Assembly: GCA_035041965.1 (NCBI GenBank)
Contig: JAPYMA010000169.1
Location: 108,524-172,523, forward strand
DNA from: Anisakis pegreffii
Lineage: Eukaryota > Nematoda > Chromadorea > Rhabditida > Anisakidae
DNA length: 64,000 nucleotides
Direction of reading: 5' to 3'
The translations under genes were made by a program, and so were the position numbers. Positions 1 through 13,300 of this stretch are shown one piece after another; position 1 is the stretch's first letter, and each line of letters begins with the position of its first letter. Under the pieces are notes generated by a model that saw only the letters and a list, made by a program, of their open reading frames with translations, searched no databases and was not told where the DNA came from.

Positions 1-251
1 GTCCACTGATTCATGTCTGATGTTTTAGCACATCCAACATATTCACCACTAACTGCAGCTATTTAAAGGTTGCTGTAATTCGCTGTGATAATTCATGTTT
101 CCTTACCATCGTGTTCACCTCATAAAAACTATTAATCCGCACTTAAACTCGAATGTGGTGCATGTGTTTCGGGCCCTTTAAATGCTACAAAACGATAGAT
201 AAACATTGAATTAATCATGATCACGAAATAAAAGTGGAAGTCAACATCTAC

Positions 252-1350
252 CTGTGTGTCATTCCAAGTGGTATCTTTGTTCACAGACTTGTCTTGATAT
301 GAGAAGCCAACAGATCTCGGTGTTTCCAAAAAGAGTATATTTGCTGCCTGAATGAAGAAAGCGGCCAATAACATAGTGTGTTGATAGTTTCGTGGTGAGT
401 CTATTTAACAGAAGGAGTGGAGATATATTGATAAGGAGCGCCATTTAGTCAAGAAAGTGAGGTGGTTGGTTCATGTTCAGTACTTTTGGGAAAAAACAGT
501 TGCTGTGTACATGCAATACTGTTATCAGAAATGAATGCACACTTACTCAGTGGTCAACAGAAAGGATTGCAATCTAGTCCGTCTGAAAATATTACCTTAT
601 TCCATGAATAGACATTCTCATAGAGTGTCCTTCCGTCTGGGTTGGGTCTGAACGGGCCCAATTCGGTCATAAGTCCACCCAATGAACTGCATCCCGGTCC
701 ACCATTCAACCACAGAACAACTGGGCTTGTTTTGGGATTATTTTTCGCTTCGACAAACCTAAAAAGTTCCTTCGAATCTTAGGCTCGTGAAATAAGAGTT
801 CTGTCCTCGGTACGTATTGATATTTATGGAAAATGAATCAGCTAAAACTCCAAGTTATTCGACACAATGAGTCAACCGAAGTTTTCAGAAATTGCTTCCC
901 TGCATAAGCCTCTTCTCGAGGTAACGGAACAAGTCATGAATGTGACCTGCAGATCAATTTTCACCGCAGGCAATGAAGTGAATTATAGTCTGGAATAATC
1001 AGCGATTGGACGAATGTTTACCGTTGAAAAGTTTACCGCCGAAGAAAATGGTAATCAAACTAACGAAATAAATAACATTCTTTGGACTTAGGAAACACTT
1101 TATTGAATTCATTCGAATATTCAACAAGATTATAACTGAAATATATTAAGCTAAAGAGTGTACAGTGATTCGTCATCCATTTCAAAAAAACTTGGTCATA
1201 AGCGAGAACTAAGTATGCTTGCAATGAATTACCAGTAATGAAGATAATTTCCCGCTGTTGATGAATTCAGATATCCTGAATACTGATTGAAATTTATCGC
1301 GAACGTAGCGCCGGGTAACTCGTAAATTTTATCAGCCATCTTCTGATCGA
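252..1350 (-). other. Start of S10 domain IV (exons 34-36), cut by the window edge
   Basis: Exons: 1233-1350, 596-758, 252-347. The first is phased to domain III (one base left plus two) through a short linker ([13 protein letters not shown]). It encodes [17 protein letters not shown], then [12 protein letters not shown] and [13 protein letters not shown], then [13 protein letters not shown]. The nucleophile exon (GESYGG) would come next and is not in the remaining 251 bp, so whether this fourth domain is catalytically complete cannot be judged here. The exon lengths of 163 and 96 nt match the equivalent exons in domains II and III. Confidence 0.9.
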
Positions 1351-4300
1351 CTGAAATCACAATCATTAAAACGTTGTTATTTTAATCATGAAATCATTTT
1401 TTTATCCCTATCGACTAATAATCAACCACCTCATTTACTTTTCAATTCCATGGAACTATTACCTTTATCAGGCTTTGGAACGTATTCAGTTAACAGTGGT
1501 TTAGGTGTGGTATTACATGTAATCTGAGTACTGTATGGTTTGTCTTGAATGAAGTTCGCAATCATTTGCAACGTTGGAGCCGGTCGATCGGTTGGTACAA
1601 AGTGACTGCCACCCTTTAAATGAACAAATTGATTTAGCAAATGGATGAGATATCACGAAGAAGCGATGATGCGTCGATTGGTGAAGATTGCAGAAGGGAA
1701 TAATTTGACTATACACAAAACAGAGACTGACTTCGCTATGCAACACTTCAACAGTAAAATGTATTTAAATGTTTGTATTAGAAACACATAAAACCCTCAG
1801 TTGCTGTGGAATATTTCGGGCATCGAGGCAATACAATAGTAGACCGAATAACAGAAGTTCAAGTAAAACAAAGTTTATCCTGAATGGGTTGAGAATTTTT
1901 GGCCGCATCCTAGATGAAGAATCTTTAAGAGGAGCAAGGAGGTATGAGTGAGTCCAAAATGTTACCCTGGAAACAATTACCGAGATTTGACAAGAAGTTT
2001 AAACTTTTCATGGCTTTCCGCATTCCAAATTTACGCGGCCACCTACACGACGGTATATGAGCCGTCCCGAAAGAACACGGAAAGTTTGGACCATTTCTTC
2101 GAAAGCGATCGATTGGTATTGATTAAGTAATTTAATTAATGATTTTCGCAAAAATGCTGATGTTCCAAGAAATATCCAGCAACGAAACGGAAGCCACATC
2201 GATTTGAAAAAATTACCTTGATTGTAAGTAAATCGATACGAACGCTTGGATGTGTAAAATGTTTCACATAACCAGCAATACGTGGCAAATATCCACCAGG
2301 ATGCGTATAATTCCACGCATCACGCTCCGAGCCCTTCATTTTATTCTTTTGTGCTAATTTCTCTATGAACCATTCATCTGCAACGATTTGACTTCGTAGT
2401 GTATTGAGGGCTTCGAAAACACTGTAGTTTTAGCTTCACCCTTTTCTTAACGTGAATCCATACCATTTGAAGAAAATAAACTCAGGACGACACCACGGTG
2501 TCTACCAATATTTAATGGAAATTATCCGATTATCATTCGTTGAGAATTATTAATGTGATGTTCCATAAGTTTTGTATCCTATAGAGCAGCATCAGAAATG
2601 TTGAAAGTTCTTGAAATGAAGGCAATGAAAAGTGATTCATTTGAGCAAAAATGTTCACCGCCCAGGAAATTGCAAGCTGAATCAGCATCTCCGTTGTAAA
2701 TGAGAATCTTCAATAGATATTTGGAATTGATAATACTTTGGAAAACAGGAGTGGTATCATTGTGTTCTTGTTTATAATCCTCATTCATTTGGTAGCTGTA
2801 AACATACGAACGAGTAACAAATAAATGAATGAACAGAGATTAATGAATTAACCTAGACATCCTATAAACTCTTATAAAAACTGTATTATATCGATATATA
2901 AGTTCTTCCATCGTTGTCCTCCAGAGATGTTTTATCGGCGATTCAATCGAAATATTGTTTAGAGAACGACAATAATGATTTTGAGTCAGAATTTTGCAAA
3001 TCAATCCATTAGAACTAACTTGCAATCTGTCCATCTTGGAAGACCGCTTTGAACATGAATGGCTTGTTGAACACTTTTGGTGTTCAGATATGTTTCTGTA
3101 GCATGATCCATGTAGCATGGGAATGTGCCCAATGGATCTGTTGACATATAATTGATGCGATTCTGCAATTCATTTATCACTTAATGTTGCATATCAATGA
3201 TTCTCTGATGAAACCGATCGTATATTGAATTCAAATGATCATAAAAATGAACGAAACAGACGAAGTATGAACAATTTACACTCCTATACAACAAAAGTTC
3301 TTCCCTGATAGAAATGGACACTAAATCTGATGCAAAAACTATTGTAGCCTCCAGGCAAGAAACAAAGCAAAAACTAATGCTATTGTTATTTCATTCGTGT
3401 GATACAAGCTCATCTCCAGTCGCAACAAAGCTATTTTATTTGGTGAACAGTTATTGCGTGTGAAAGCGACCTTGTGCTCGATATCGAAACAGTTATCGAG
3501 ACTCGAATTCATCTAACAAATAAAATTTATTCGGTCTGAGTTCAGTTGGTTTGAATGAATCTAAAAGATTCAAACTGACCTAAGTAAAATACAACTTACG
3601 ATTTGATTGATGAATGGTGATTCATTGGTGAGAGTTAATCCAGCCAAATGTCCTGCATTCCTCTTATGACGACGTGCCGTTTGTGATTTCGCTGCTTTAG
3701 CATAACAATCTTGATAAGTATTGTACACATCGTTACTGCAATAAATCAAGCTATTTATGCAATGTGATTTGACATGACATCTTCATCTGCACACTCTAAT
3801 TGCATTATGAATGAAATTAGCAGCAAATCATACTTTTGAACAATATGATAACATCAGGTTTAGCAGAAAGTTCTTACAATTAGACAGTTAGACGCAAATT
3901 TTCAAAGTTTCTTAACTCGGTTCAGAACATTTTTATTTTCAAAATGAAAACCGTTCGCCTCCACACAACATTGCTAACGTGAAGTCAGGGTTTTTATCCC
4001 TGAGGGCATAGAAAACGAGGTCCGTGGAATCAAAAAATCGACAACCGTCAGCTTTTAGTGCCGTCTCATTTGGGATGTTCTTCCCAAGCAGGAAAAGTTC
4101 CAGGTTTTTGAAAATATGATAATCTGTTGGGGAGAGATTCGGAGAGTAAGGCGGGTGAGGTGGAATCTCAAAACCTAATTCGTGAATTTTTCTACGTCGT
4201 CCTTGCAACGTGTGGTCTGGCGTTATCCTGCAAAGGGATCGTGCCACTTTTGTTCATCAGTGCTGGCCTTATTCTCAACGTATTCTTCATATTCTGCTAA

Positions 4301-7300
4301 GCAACGCTACTTCAATGTCATTTTTCATTTAACATTTCAAACTGCACTGCGAATTGTTTCGTCCAGCCTTTCATTCGAACGAACCATAAGTATTCCGTAA
4401 AAATTCGTTTCGCTTTCTTTCAGAAATCATCAATGCACAATGTAAATCCCCAAAGCAACCTACCCGCTTTCCCAAACCTTCCAAAATCCCATTTCTTCAA
4501 CCAGTTGACCGCATTGTTTTAAATTGCTCTCATTCTTCGCATGTGCGTTTCCAGCCGGATCAAGATGGATGTACTGAGTTAGATCACAATAATTGTCATA
4601 GACTCCGTTCTTGGTACAGCATGGTATCAGACGATCCAGTTCACTGAAAACAAGCAGTTCTGATTTGATATTCCGAAAAGCATTTTCGTCAACTTTTCCA
4701 TGTTCACTAACATTCGTAATTTGTAAATTTTTGCAGTGAATGCTGCTAATTATTCGTAATTTACTTATTCGTAATTTGGTGTGACCTAAGCAAACTTACT
4801 TCATTATCAATTCGTAATTTGGTGTGACCTAAGCAAAATTATTTTGCAGTGAATGCTGCTGCCTTGATATTCCGCCTTAACAATAAAATGATCATATTTA
4901 GTGTACAAACCGTTTGCCGAGTACTCCACGATAATACAAGAGTTGTGGTGCTGAATTGATTTGTTGTAGTTCACTTATTTCACCATTGCCAATTGCAAGA
5001 CCTTTTAATTTCACATACTTCATACTTCCGTCCTTAAGAATTCGTATAAGTGTCAGAACAGTTGACGGATCGATTCTCTTTGAAATATTCCATAACGAAT
5101 GCGTATTATAATAGAAGCGATCGTCTTACCTGAATGCGCTTAATCAAGGCATCAACAAGTGTCGGCGTGTATACGCCACCATATGATTCACCACTCACGT
5201 AGAAATCACGATTTTTGTATTCTGGGAATCGTTCAAAGAAACTTTTCAATGCGAGCACATTATCTGCTGCTGTCTGAAAAACGTTTGTTGTTATCAAAAC
5301 TGAACAAGTAACCTAACCTTCTAATTACTGAGCTAAATATGAAGTAATGATGCACTTACGATTGTAAGCTGAGTAATTATTAGCAAAAAATCATTCTTTG
5401 CTCTTTAAATGCAGATATTTCCGATGAATTTCTTCTTAATATGTTCCATGCCTATGATGGAAAATGTTATTGATCTTCTGAATTTTCAATTTCGGATCGT
5501 CTGCTCCATATGTGAGTTCATTGTCAAATCATTCAATTAGGACAGGATTTATGAAACGATAAAGGAAACAGTATAGACCTTGGTGTCATTATAGAGGGTA
5601 TCTGGAGGAACTGTATTCGAACGATATGAAAAACCGACGTCTCTTGGTGATTCAATGAACAAAACGTTTGCTATCTGTAAACTTATTTGAATTAAATTTG
5701 CTTGTCAAGTCAAATAAGACTCTTGGTTTTTCATTCACTTTTATTTAATAAATTGCATCAGTTCATTCATCTTCAACGAATTACATATTTCTTCATTAAT
5801 ATGACACTATGAGGTAACTTATTCGAAACATAATCCTCATGAATTAATCAACTAATAGATTATCATCAAGGAGAGTTCGTTTCAGATTCGCCCCCCCCCC
5901 CTCCCCCTCCCTCCCACTTGCACTTAATTATGAAATCGCTAGAGAAACACTCCAATCCAACAAAACCTTATTCCAGGCATATTGATTTTCGTAGAGCGTT
6001 TGACCGTCTGGATTTGGTCTGAATGGTCCCAATTCAGTGAGTAAACCACCCATCGAACTACATCCTGGCCCCCCGTTCAGCCACAATACCAAAGGATCTT
6101 TTTTCGGATTATTTTGCGATTCAACAAACCTGAAAGCTATTGGAGCATTGCATGCCACGTGTTTCAGTGACAGACGATCTGACTGTGACACGCTAATATT
6201 ATATGACATTATTGATGAAAGAGTATGCTCAGAATTTTCATTTGCTGATTCTCTTTAAATATTCATATGGTCAAAACTTTGACTGTGAGTTACAGCATAA
6301 ATAATCTTGTTAATGCGAACAAACCGCGGTGATCCGCTATTGTGTCGTTCGAGAACAATTCGTGAACTGATTAGACAGAATCATTTATTTTCTCTTAAAT
6401 ATTAGAATTTTTAGATACCAAAGAGTGCATGAATTACTCGTACCAAATTTTTCAGATAATTTCTTGTACTTGGAGTATAATGGATGAGTGCTGAACGGCG
6501 ATAACGAATAATGAACAAATGTCAAACCAGTAATGAAGGAAGTTCCCTTTCGACGCTTCCAGATATCCTGAATATTGGTTGAATGTCACTTTAAATGTAA
6601 CGCCGGGTAAATCTGTGATCTTATCGGCCTTCTTTGAGCCCACTGGTGGATCACCTACGGAATACGGCTTCACTATATCGCTTCGTGGATCAGAATAACC
6701 ATGTGATTGAGCGAATAAACGCCATGTACGTGAACGAGTTATCGGAACACTTGTTGCTATCTGCAAACACAGTTTTGTTCTGTTAGAGTTTTTAAAGCTG
6801 TGTTCATTCTGAGGTATTTTTTACAGTGGTATTCATCCTGAATAAGTTCATTAATTTTGAGTCGATGAACTTTTGCTTTGATTACTTGGTATGTTAGTGG
6901 AATTGTGATGGTTGTTGTTTGGGAGACATTTGCAAAATAATTCCTTCAGTATTTGGTCCGTTTCACTGACAAGTAACTGAGCTCAGCAAACGAAACATTG
7001 CTCATCATCTACTTCCATAAAACGTCTCACAAAGCGATTCTCATTCAGCTGTATTACAATTTCAAAAGTATTCTCATCAGTCAGTATTTCTCAATGTATT
7101 CGAAAGTTATTCTCTCGTTGCATAAGTCGAGCTGGTGAAGTATGGACTAATAGTTATTATAATACTGCACGCAGAGATAAGTGTGCAACCTTCAGTTGAA
7201 TCTGATACTCGGGCTTTAGCGCAGTGAAGGTTATACCGAAAGGAAGCGGTGTCTCGTATGGAATATTCATTAGGAAACCACGAATCATCTGCATAGCTGG

Positions 7301-10300
7301 TCCTGGTCGATCCGTTGGTACCATATGTCCTGCGCCCTGAATTTTAATCATTGGCGAAAACTTTTTGCAATGCTTTATCGGAGTAATCACATGTTCGACA
7401 TAACCGGAATTTTGGAGCTATTATTCTGCAATCGCTTCAACCATATAGAACACATATTGAAGTCATTTCAACCCTACAGCAAGTTTGTATGGACGGTATT
7501 CTACTCTCTAGTAAAAATGTCAATTATGATGACGGTAGAGACTTCACGTCGGACAGAAAATATCCTGATTGAACGGTAATAATGTGTGGCGGAAGTTTTC
7601 ACGAGGGAAACATTTTTACAGTTTTGCCGCCGGGAATTTCGAACGATGAGATCGAATAATGTTCGATTTCAGCTCACTAAGCAAGGCCTCTTTCATGTAA
7701 CGTAATCGAATGAGGTCAACTGTTGACACTCAATGAGACTGGAACGGATGAACTAAGTACGGCTCAGATACTTTCCTTGTATCAACTTGCTTCGTCTGCA
7801 TTCCGGCTCGAAACACAAACTGTTCGATTTAATGATAAGCAAAACTTTGCAAAATGATCAATTTCATTTGCAGTGACATGAATTGACGTTTCGGTCATTG
7901 ACAAAACAGCTTATGACTCTGTTCATACCCGAGATAAACAAGAGATGAGAGAGGTAAATTATATTCACTTGACGCGCTTCGTTAGAAACAACCTCCATCG
8001 CTTATTTTTTAGCGTACGAGGATGTGAAGTGTTTTTTCCCCTTTCACAGCATATCAAGCATAAGACATGGCTTATGCTTGATATGCTGTGAAAGGGAAAG
8101 TTGTGCTTATTGGAATTTAGCTAGCGTGTTTACGTTGTGGAGAACTGAAGAACTGGTTTCAGGAAAAACGTCAGCAATAAGTTAACCGAAAACTTGAATA
8201 TTCATTTGTTTGTTCCTTGAATGCTACGGATTTCAATGATTTTGGTTTGGATGTGTCCCGTCATGATCTGCATAATAGTGATTCTTTTGAAGTAATTGTA
8301 AAACTCAAATATATTAATTCTTTACGATACATGGCTCACTCCTTTGCAACATTGACAATATGAAATCGGTTTGTTTGACAATCAGATCAGCAGTTTTCAA
8401 GAAGATTTCCACTATTTTTGTTGACTTTATGGAGTATTTTGGTTGAATTCCACTTTTTTCCTATTTTAATCAAAACTATCTGAAAACTGCTCATTATTGG
8501 CTTATGGTTAAAATGACTCCAATGTGCGTTTGGCGGTAGAAATTTTTGAGGAATGCTAGGGTTGTTAATTCACGAATGGTCAGCAACTGAAGAGCGAAAG
8601 GCTGAAATAATGAATAGTGTTTGTCTGAGTGAGTGCATTCGATAACTTGATAACACTTCACCGTTTCACAGCATTCACCTTAACAGTGAGTACGTCGATA
8701 GTGAACGTGTTTTTGTACTGGAATCGCTTGTAGTAACCACCAATTTGTGTCATGTAATGCCACGGTTTTCTTTCGATTGTTTCAGACATTGAAAAGCGTT
8801 TAACCAACGCTTCTGTGAACCATTCATCTGAGAACAAAAGTTATTATTCTCTATGATGAAAATAAAATCGAAATTTTGCCTGGAAATTTTGATTAGCAAT
8901 AGGTGTTATATGATAGAATATTGCCTTAAGTGTTTCAATGGAATACTGCAGTTCAGTTTCAATTTGGCTTCTATTCAATATTATAATGAGACAAACTGTG
9001 TTTGATAATTGCGAAACGACTGTCTTAATGAGTGTAACGTGTTTTTGCAATGAGAGCAAAAGTAATGAGGTAATCATTCTGAGAAAAGATTTATGGGAGG
9101 TCACCGTATCACTATAATTATAATTTCAAAATTTGCCATCTTTAAAAGTCAATTTAGAATGCAAACGCTAATGGATTCCAAGGGATTGAAAATTGCAACA
9201 AGCCCACAAACCTCCAGCAAAATTGCAAACAGAGTCAAGGTCACCGTTGTAGATCAACATACGCAGCTTATATCCACTGTTAACGATGTTATCAAAAACT
9301 GGAGAAGTATCACCATTTTGCTTTATGTAGTGATCGCTGACAAAATCACTTAAAACCATTCATCAGTATCAGTCTGTTCTGATCTTTCACGTTTATGTGA
9401 ATGAGATGATAGCTGAATTACCTCGAGGAGTTTTTCGAGCATCAGCGAAAAATGCTTAAATGAGACTTTCGCATGACTTGACAAAAGGGGAGCAAAGTAA
9501 ATTCGCGTAGTTTCCGTTCTTGTAACATCTAGCTTAACTCTCGATAATCATTTAAGAACATAATGAACAGAAACAAATGCGAAAAAAAACGACCGCAAAT
9601 CAATCGCGATGAATATCGCTGAACATAATTTTCTCGGATGTTTAAAGTTTTTAACAACTGACTAACGAAATTTGAAGCGCAGAGTTTCCGTCGCGGACGC
9701 AAGTACATATTCGGATGTTAATCATCAAAGTGCATAAGATCTAACCTGCATTCGCTGTAATTCTGCACTTGCGGTGGTATGTGAAGTGCTGCACGAACAT
9801 CGGCCATGTTCAGCCATTGCTGTGTTCTCTGTGTGTTATAGCATTGGAATGCTCCTTGACTGTCCGTTGATGCAAAATTTATTTTGGTCTGGAAATAACC
9901 ACTATTTCATGAGGCTCAATTTAGTGTCATTATGCACAGATACTGAAATTGCTCGACCAAGAAGCATGCATTGGACAGAACCAGTGCTTACTGTTAGTGA
10001 AATATGGTATTCGATCTCATTTAAATGCAGCAATGTCTGATTGTGTCTGATTCAATGCTTTGATTGTACGTTTGCTTTGCATGGCTGTTTAGATTCGATA
10101 TGTGCTCATTTTGAATATTCCTAATGTAAGTACTTATCGTGCTCATCAAAAGCGTAAAATAACATGAATCGCATATTGAAATGGAAGTAATCAATTCACC
10201 AATTGATTAATAAAACCAGCTGGAGTCTTCTGCTGCATCTTCATATTCCTTCTTGATTTCAACAACGCACTTCCGACAGGAAATTCTTTTTGCAAGTAAC

Positions 10301-13300
10301 AATCTTGGAACATATTATATGGATCTTGACTGAAATTCAACAAAAACATCTGTATTGCAAGAACGACGTGATTTTGCGATTCCCATTTATTTGAGTGGAT
10401 GAATTCCGTGGATTTTGGGTATGGTCAATCAGTAATTTCCAGTACGGTGATCGAATTGTTTGCCTTGAGCAAAAGGATCAATAGTCGAGTTGATTGCTTT
10501 CCGAGCGATTTCACTCGACGTCCAATTTGAACCACGGAAATTTTGCAGAATGCGATAACAATGAGAAACTGATCGCAGATATGTTCTTGAATTTCCGTTG
10601 AAACAAGTGAAAAATAGCTAGCTGTCTTGAAGAACTGACACATCAGAATGTGCCCAAATTTGTTTGCGACCATAATCAGCGATCATATTCGCGCACTTAG
10701 ACGAATTATATGGTACAGCTCTACCATCATCATCAAATCCAACCCACTGCGAGAAGTCACAATCACGAAGAGGTATTGACTTGGGACAACATTTACTCAA
10801 GTCATTCATGACACTGAAATGGCATTTCACTCGTTATGAGCGGTAAGGTAACCTCATCAAGCATTTTCGTCAGCTCAGATGTTTACTCATTAGGTGAATT
10901 TTGATTTTATAATGAGTATCACTCTCAACATTTCTGCTAACATACACACAACTTCCATCAGCCGAAAAAAAATTTGACCATAGAAATCCAACATTATTCA
11001 CGGTTGGATTTCTCAACAATACTTGATAGTGAAAAACTATCAAACACGCCACACCCTCATTTGTGCATAAGGTTCTCAAATGTAGAAACTCATTGGCTTC
11101 AAAAATGCGGTAAATTTTTAGCTGTTGGTAAGAAAAGCGCTATAAATTACTACCACTGGCACTTACTCGACTCCATACATTCCATGGTTATAAAACAAAC
11201 TTATAACCGAGTTCAGCTGATACTTATCAGACATCTTTCCGTTACCAATCGCTACACCAGCCAAGTTCAAGCCAGGCGCTTTACCCGCCTAAAATTTTAA
11301 TGATCACAAGTACGTGTGATAAGTCGATGTTTACTATGTTCAATCGAATTCATCAGTTTTGAAAATAAGATGAAAAAATTAATGAACAAAAGTTAACCTG
11401 TATCATTTGAATAATGAGCGATACCAATGTTGGAATATAAACGCCAGCGTACGATTCACCACTCACATAGAATGGTCGATTGTAAAATTCGGGAAATACG
11501 CTGAGGAAGTCCATTATGGCCAGGAAATTATCGGTAGCGGTCTAAACGGAATTCAAAATTCTGTTATTTAGAGTCAGAAATTTCACAATACTCTTCTACG
11601 TCAAGCAGAACATCACTTAGAGAAATTCATCAACTCAGCATATACTTATTCGTTTGCTTGTATTGAAACTCAGTGGTATCCTGGTTGTTAATTTCCTTCT
11701 ACTAACAAAAATTATTTGACGATTAAGTAGAAAGTGGTTCGTTCCCGTGAACATCTTCATAGAATATTCAGTATTTGTTGAGGCTGTATTTTTTGTACTT
11801 GTCCGCAAATGGATACAGTCGGTGCAATTGAAATAATGGTGACATTGACCTTTTCGTCGTTAAACATTGTATCGTTGTTTTCTTTTGTATCCTGGTATGA
11901 ATATCCAACTTGACGAGGAGATTCCAAGAAAAGAACGTTAGCCACCTGAAACAATGGAGCACTTTTGATCACTAGGGCACTTGTGATACCTGACGCAAAA
12001 CAAGTTGTGCTTTTGCAACATTCTTGAATCAATTTTCGTTTGAGAAGAGGATGTTTGATAGCATTTGATACAAGTGATGTCAGCATCTAATAGCATCTCT
12101 ACTTACTGCAAACTAATGTTTCTTTGTTTCAGATTATAAAACTATGAAAAATGGTCACATCGGAAATTGATTCGCGAACACTGCGAAACACTGCAATGAA
12201 TCGATAAGTTTTTATTGTGACGTTCATTAACCCATGATATAAAATAAACTTCCACCATATATAAGCATGAACATACTCGATTCCATGAATAAATGTTCTC
12301 CATTAGCGTTCTTCCATCCGGGTTCAACCAGAACGGACCTAATTCAGTCAATAAGCCCGTCAATGAGCTACACCCAGGTCCTCCGTTCAACCACAGAAGC
12401 AGCGGATCATTTGCTGGATCATTTTGCGATTGCGTGAACCTGAAAGCAAAATTCGAACACAGACAACCATCGAACGACAATAAAATCACACTGTTTGTTC
12501 ATTGAGAATTCACGCATTTGAATTGTGATCATTGAAATCATACCAATAATGAAGATAGTTGCCTTTCGATGGGTTCAAATATCCGGAATAATGCTCAAAT
12601 TTAAGATCGTAAGTTATTCCGGGCAGGTTCCATACGCGATCTCTCTCTTTTCTCGTTGCTAAATGTTGTATTTTAGATTTAAATTTAAGGTCGATAGATA
12701 GTTATTTGATTCGAACGACAATTTAGAAAATACTCTAAAAGAAATGCAGCTGTTATACTGCGATATTAATTGGTGGATGGCATCCTTGCATCATCACACC
12801 GCAATGCAATTAATACTCACGTTGGGGTTTCGGGTTTTGCTGATATTGTGGAAGGAGTGGTTTGAGGACGGTATTTATGGTTGTTGGACTACTGTAGTTC
12901 TTGTTCGCGATGTAATTTTCAAGCATTTGCAACGCGGGACCGGGACGATCAAGTTGCACGAAATGCCCTGAGCCCTAAATTGCATTGATTAAGTTCACTT
13001 GTCATTCTATCGAGTGTATATTTTTCTTTGAGGAATTCCATAAATGTCACGTTCCTATCAGAGTACCTGTCGCGACTGTGCGTCGCGAGAGAGAGAATTA
13101 GTAAAAATAAGGAATTGAATAAGATGAGTCATGAGATTTGAAGAATAAATAAAAACGGTCCAGCTAAATCGTATGAATAGTCATACAGTATTAAAATACG
13201 TATGATAAACAGAGATTGTAATCTTATCTAGCAATGAATAAAGAAGAAGCTTCATACGCGTAAATTAAAATATAAGCTAATATAAATAAACATGTTTATG

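Larger units (their letters stand above)
1463..6760 (-). other. S10 domain III (exons 23-33) of the tandem carboxypeptidase
   Basis: Exons: 6528-6760, 5967-6129, 5579-5674, 5130-5273, 4911-5032, 4464-4643, 3600-3735, 3020-3162, 2659-2795, 2217-2377, 1463-1613. The first exon (233 nt) is long because it carries an extra linker of about 45 residues, rich in Ser, Arg and Pro, before the domain start ITDLPGVTF. Motifs: [79 protein letters not shown] with DEWF restored across the intron, and [17 protein letters not shown]. Catalytic residues intact. Intron 3736-4463 carries a decayed mariner transposase; intron 5675-5966 carries a C-rich tract. Confidence 0.92.

Noticed and set aside
1..60. Minus-strand string reading VSGEYVG, like the start of the next carboxypeptidase nucleophile exon
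   Set aside because: It lacks the catalytic serine in frame, the rest does not match the family, and no acceptor sits at the expected place. Treated as chance; the real exon should lie beyond the window.
6037..12505. Plus-strand open frames of 60-90 codons over the carboxypeptidase exons
   Set aside because: They are antisense shadows of the conserved GGPGCSS exons and have no homology of their own.
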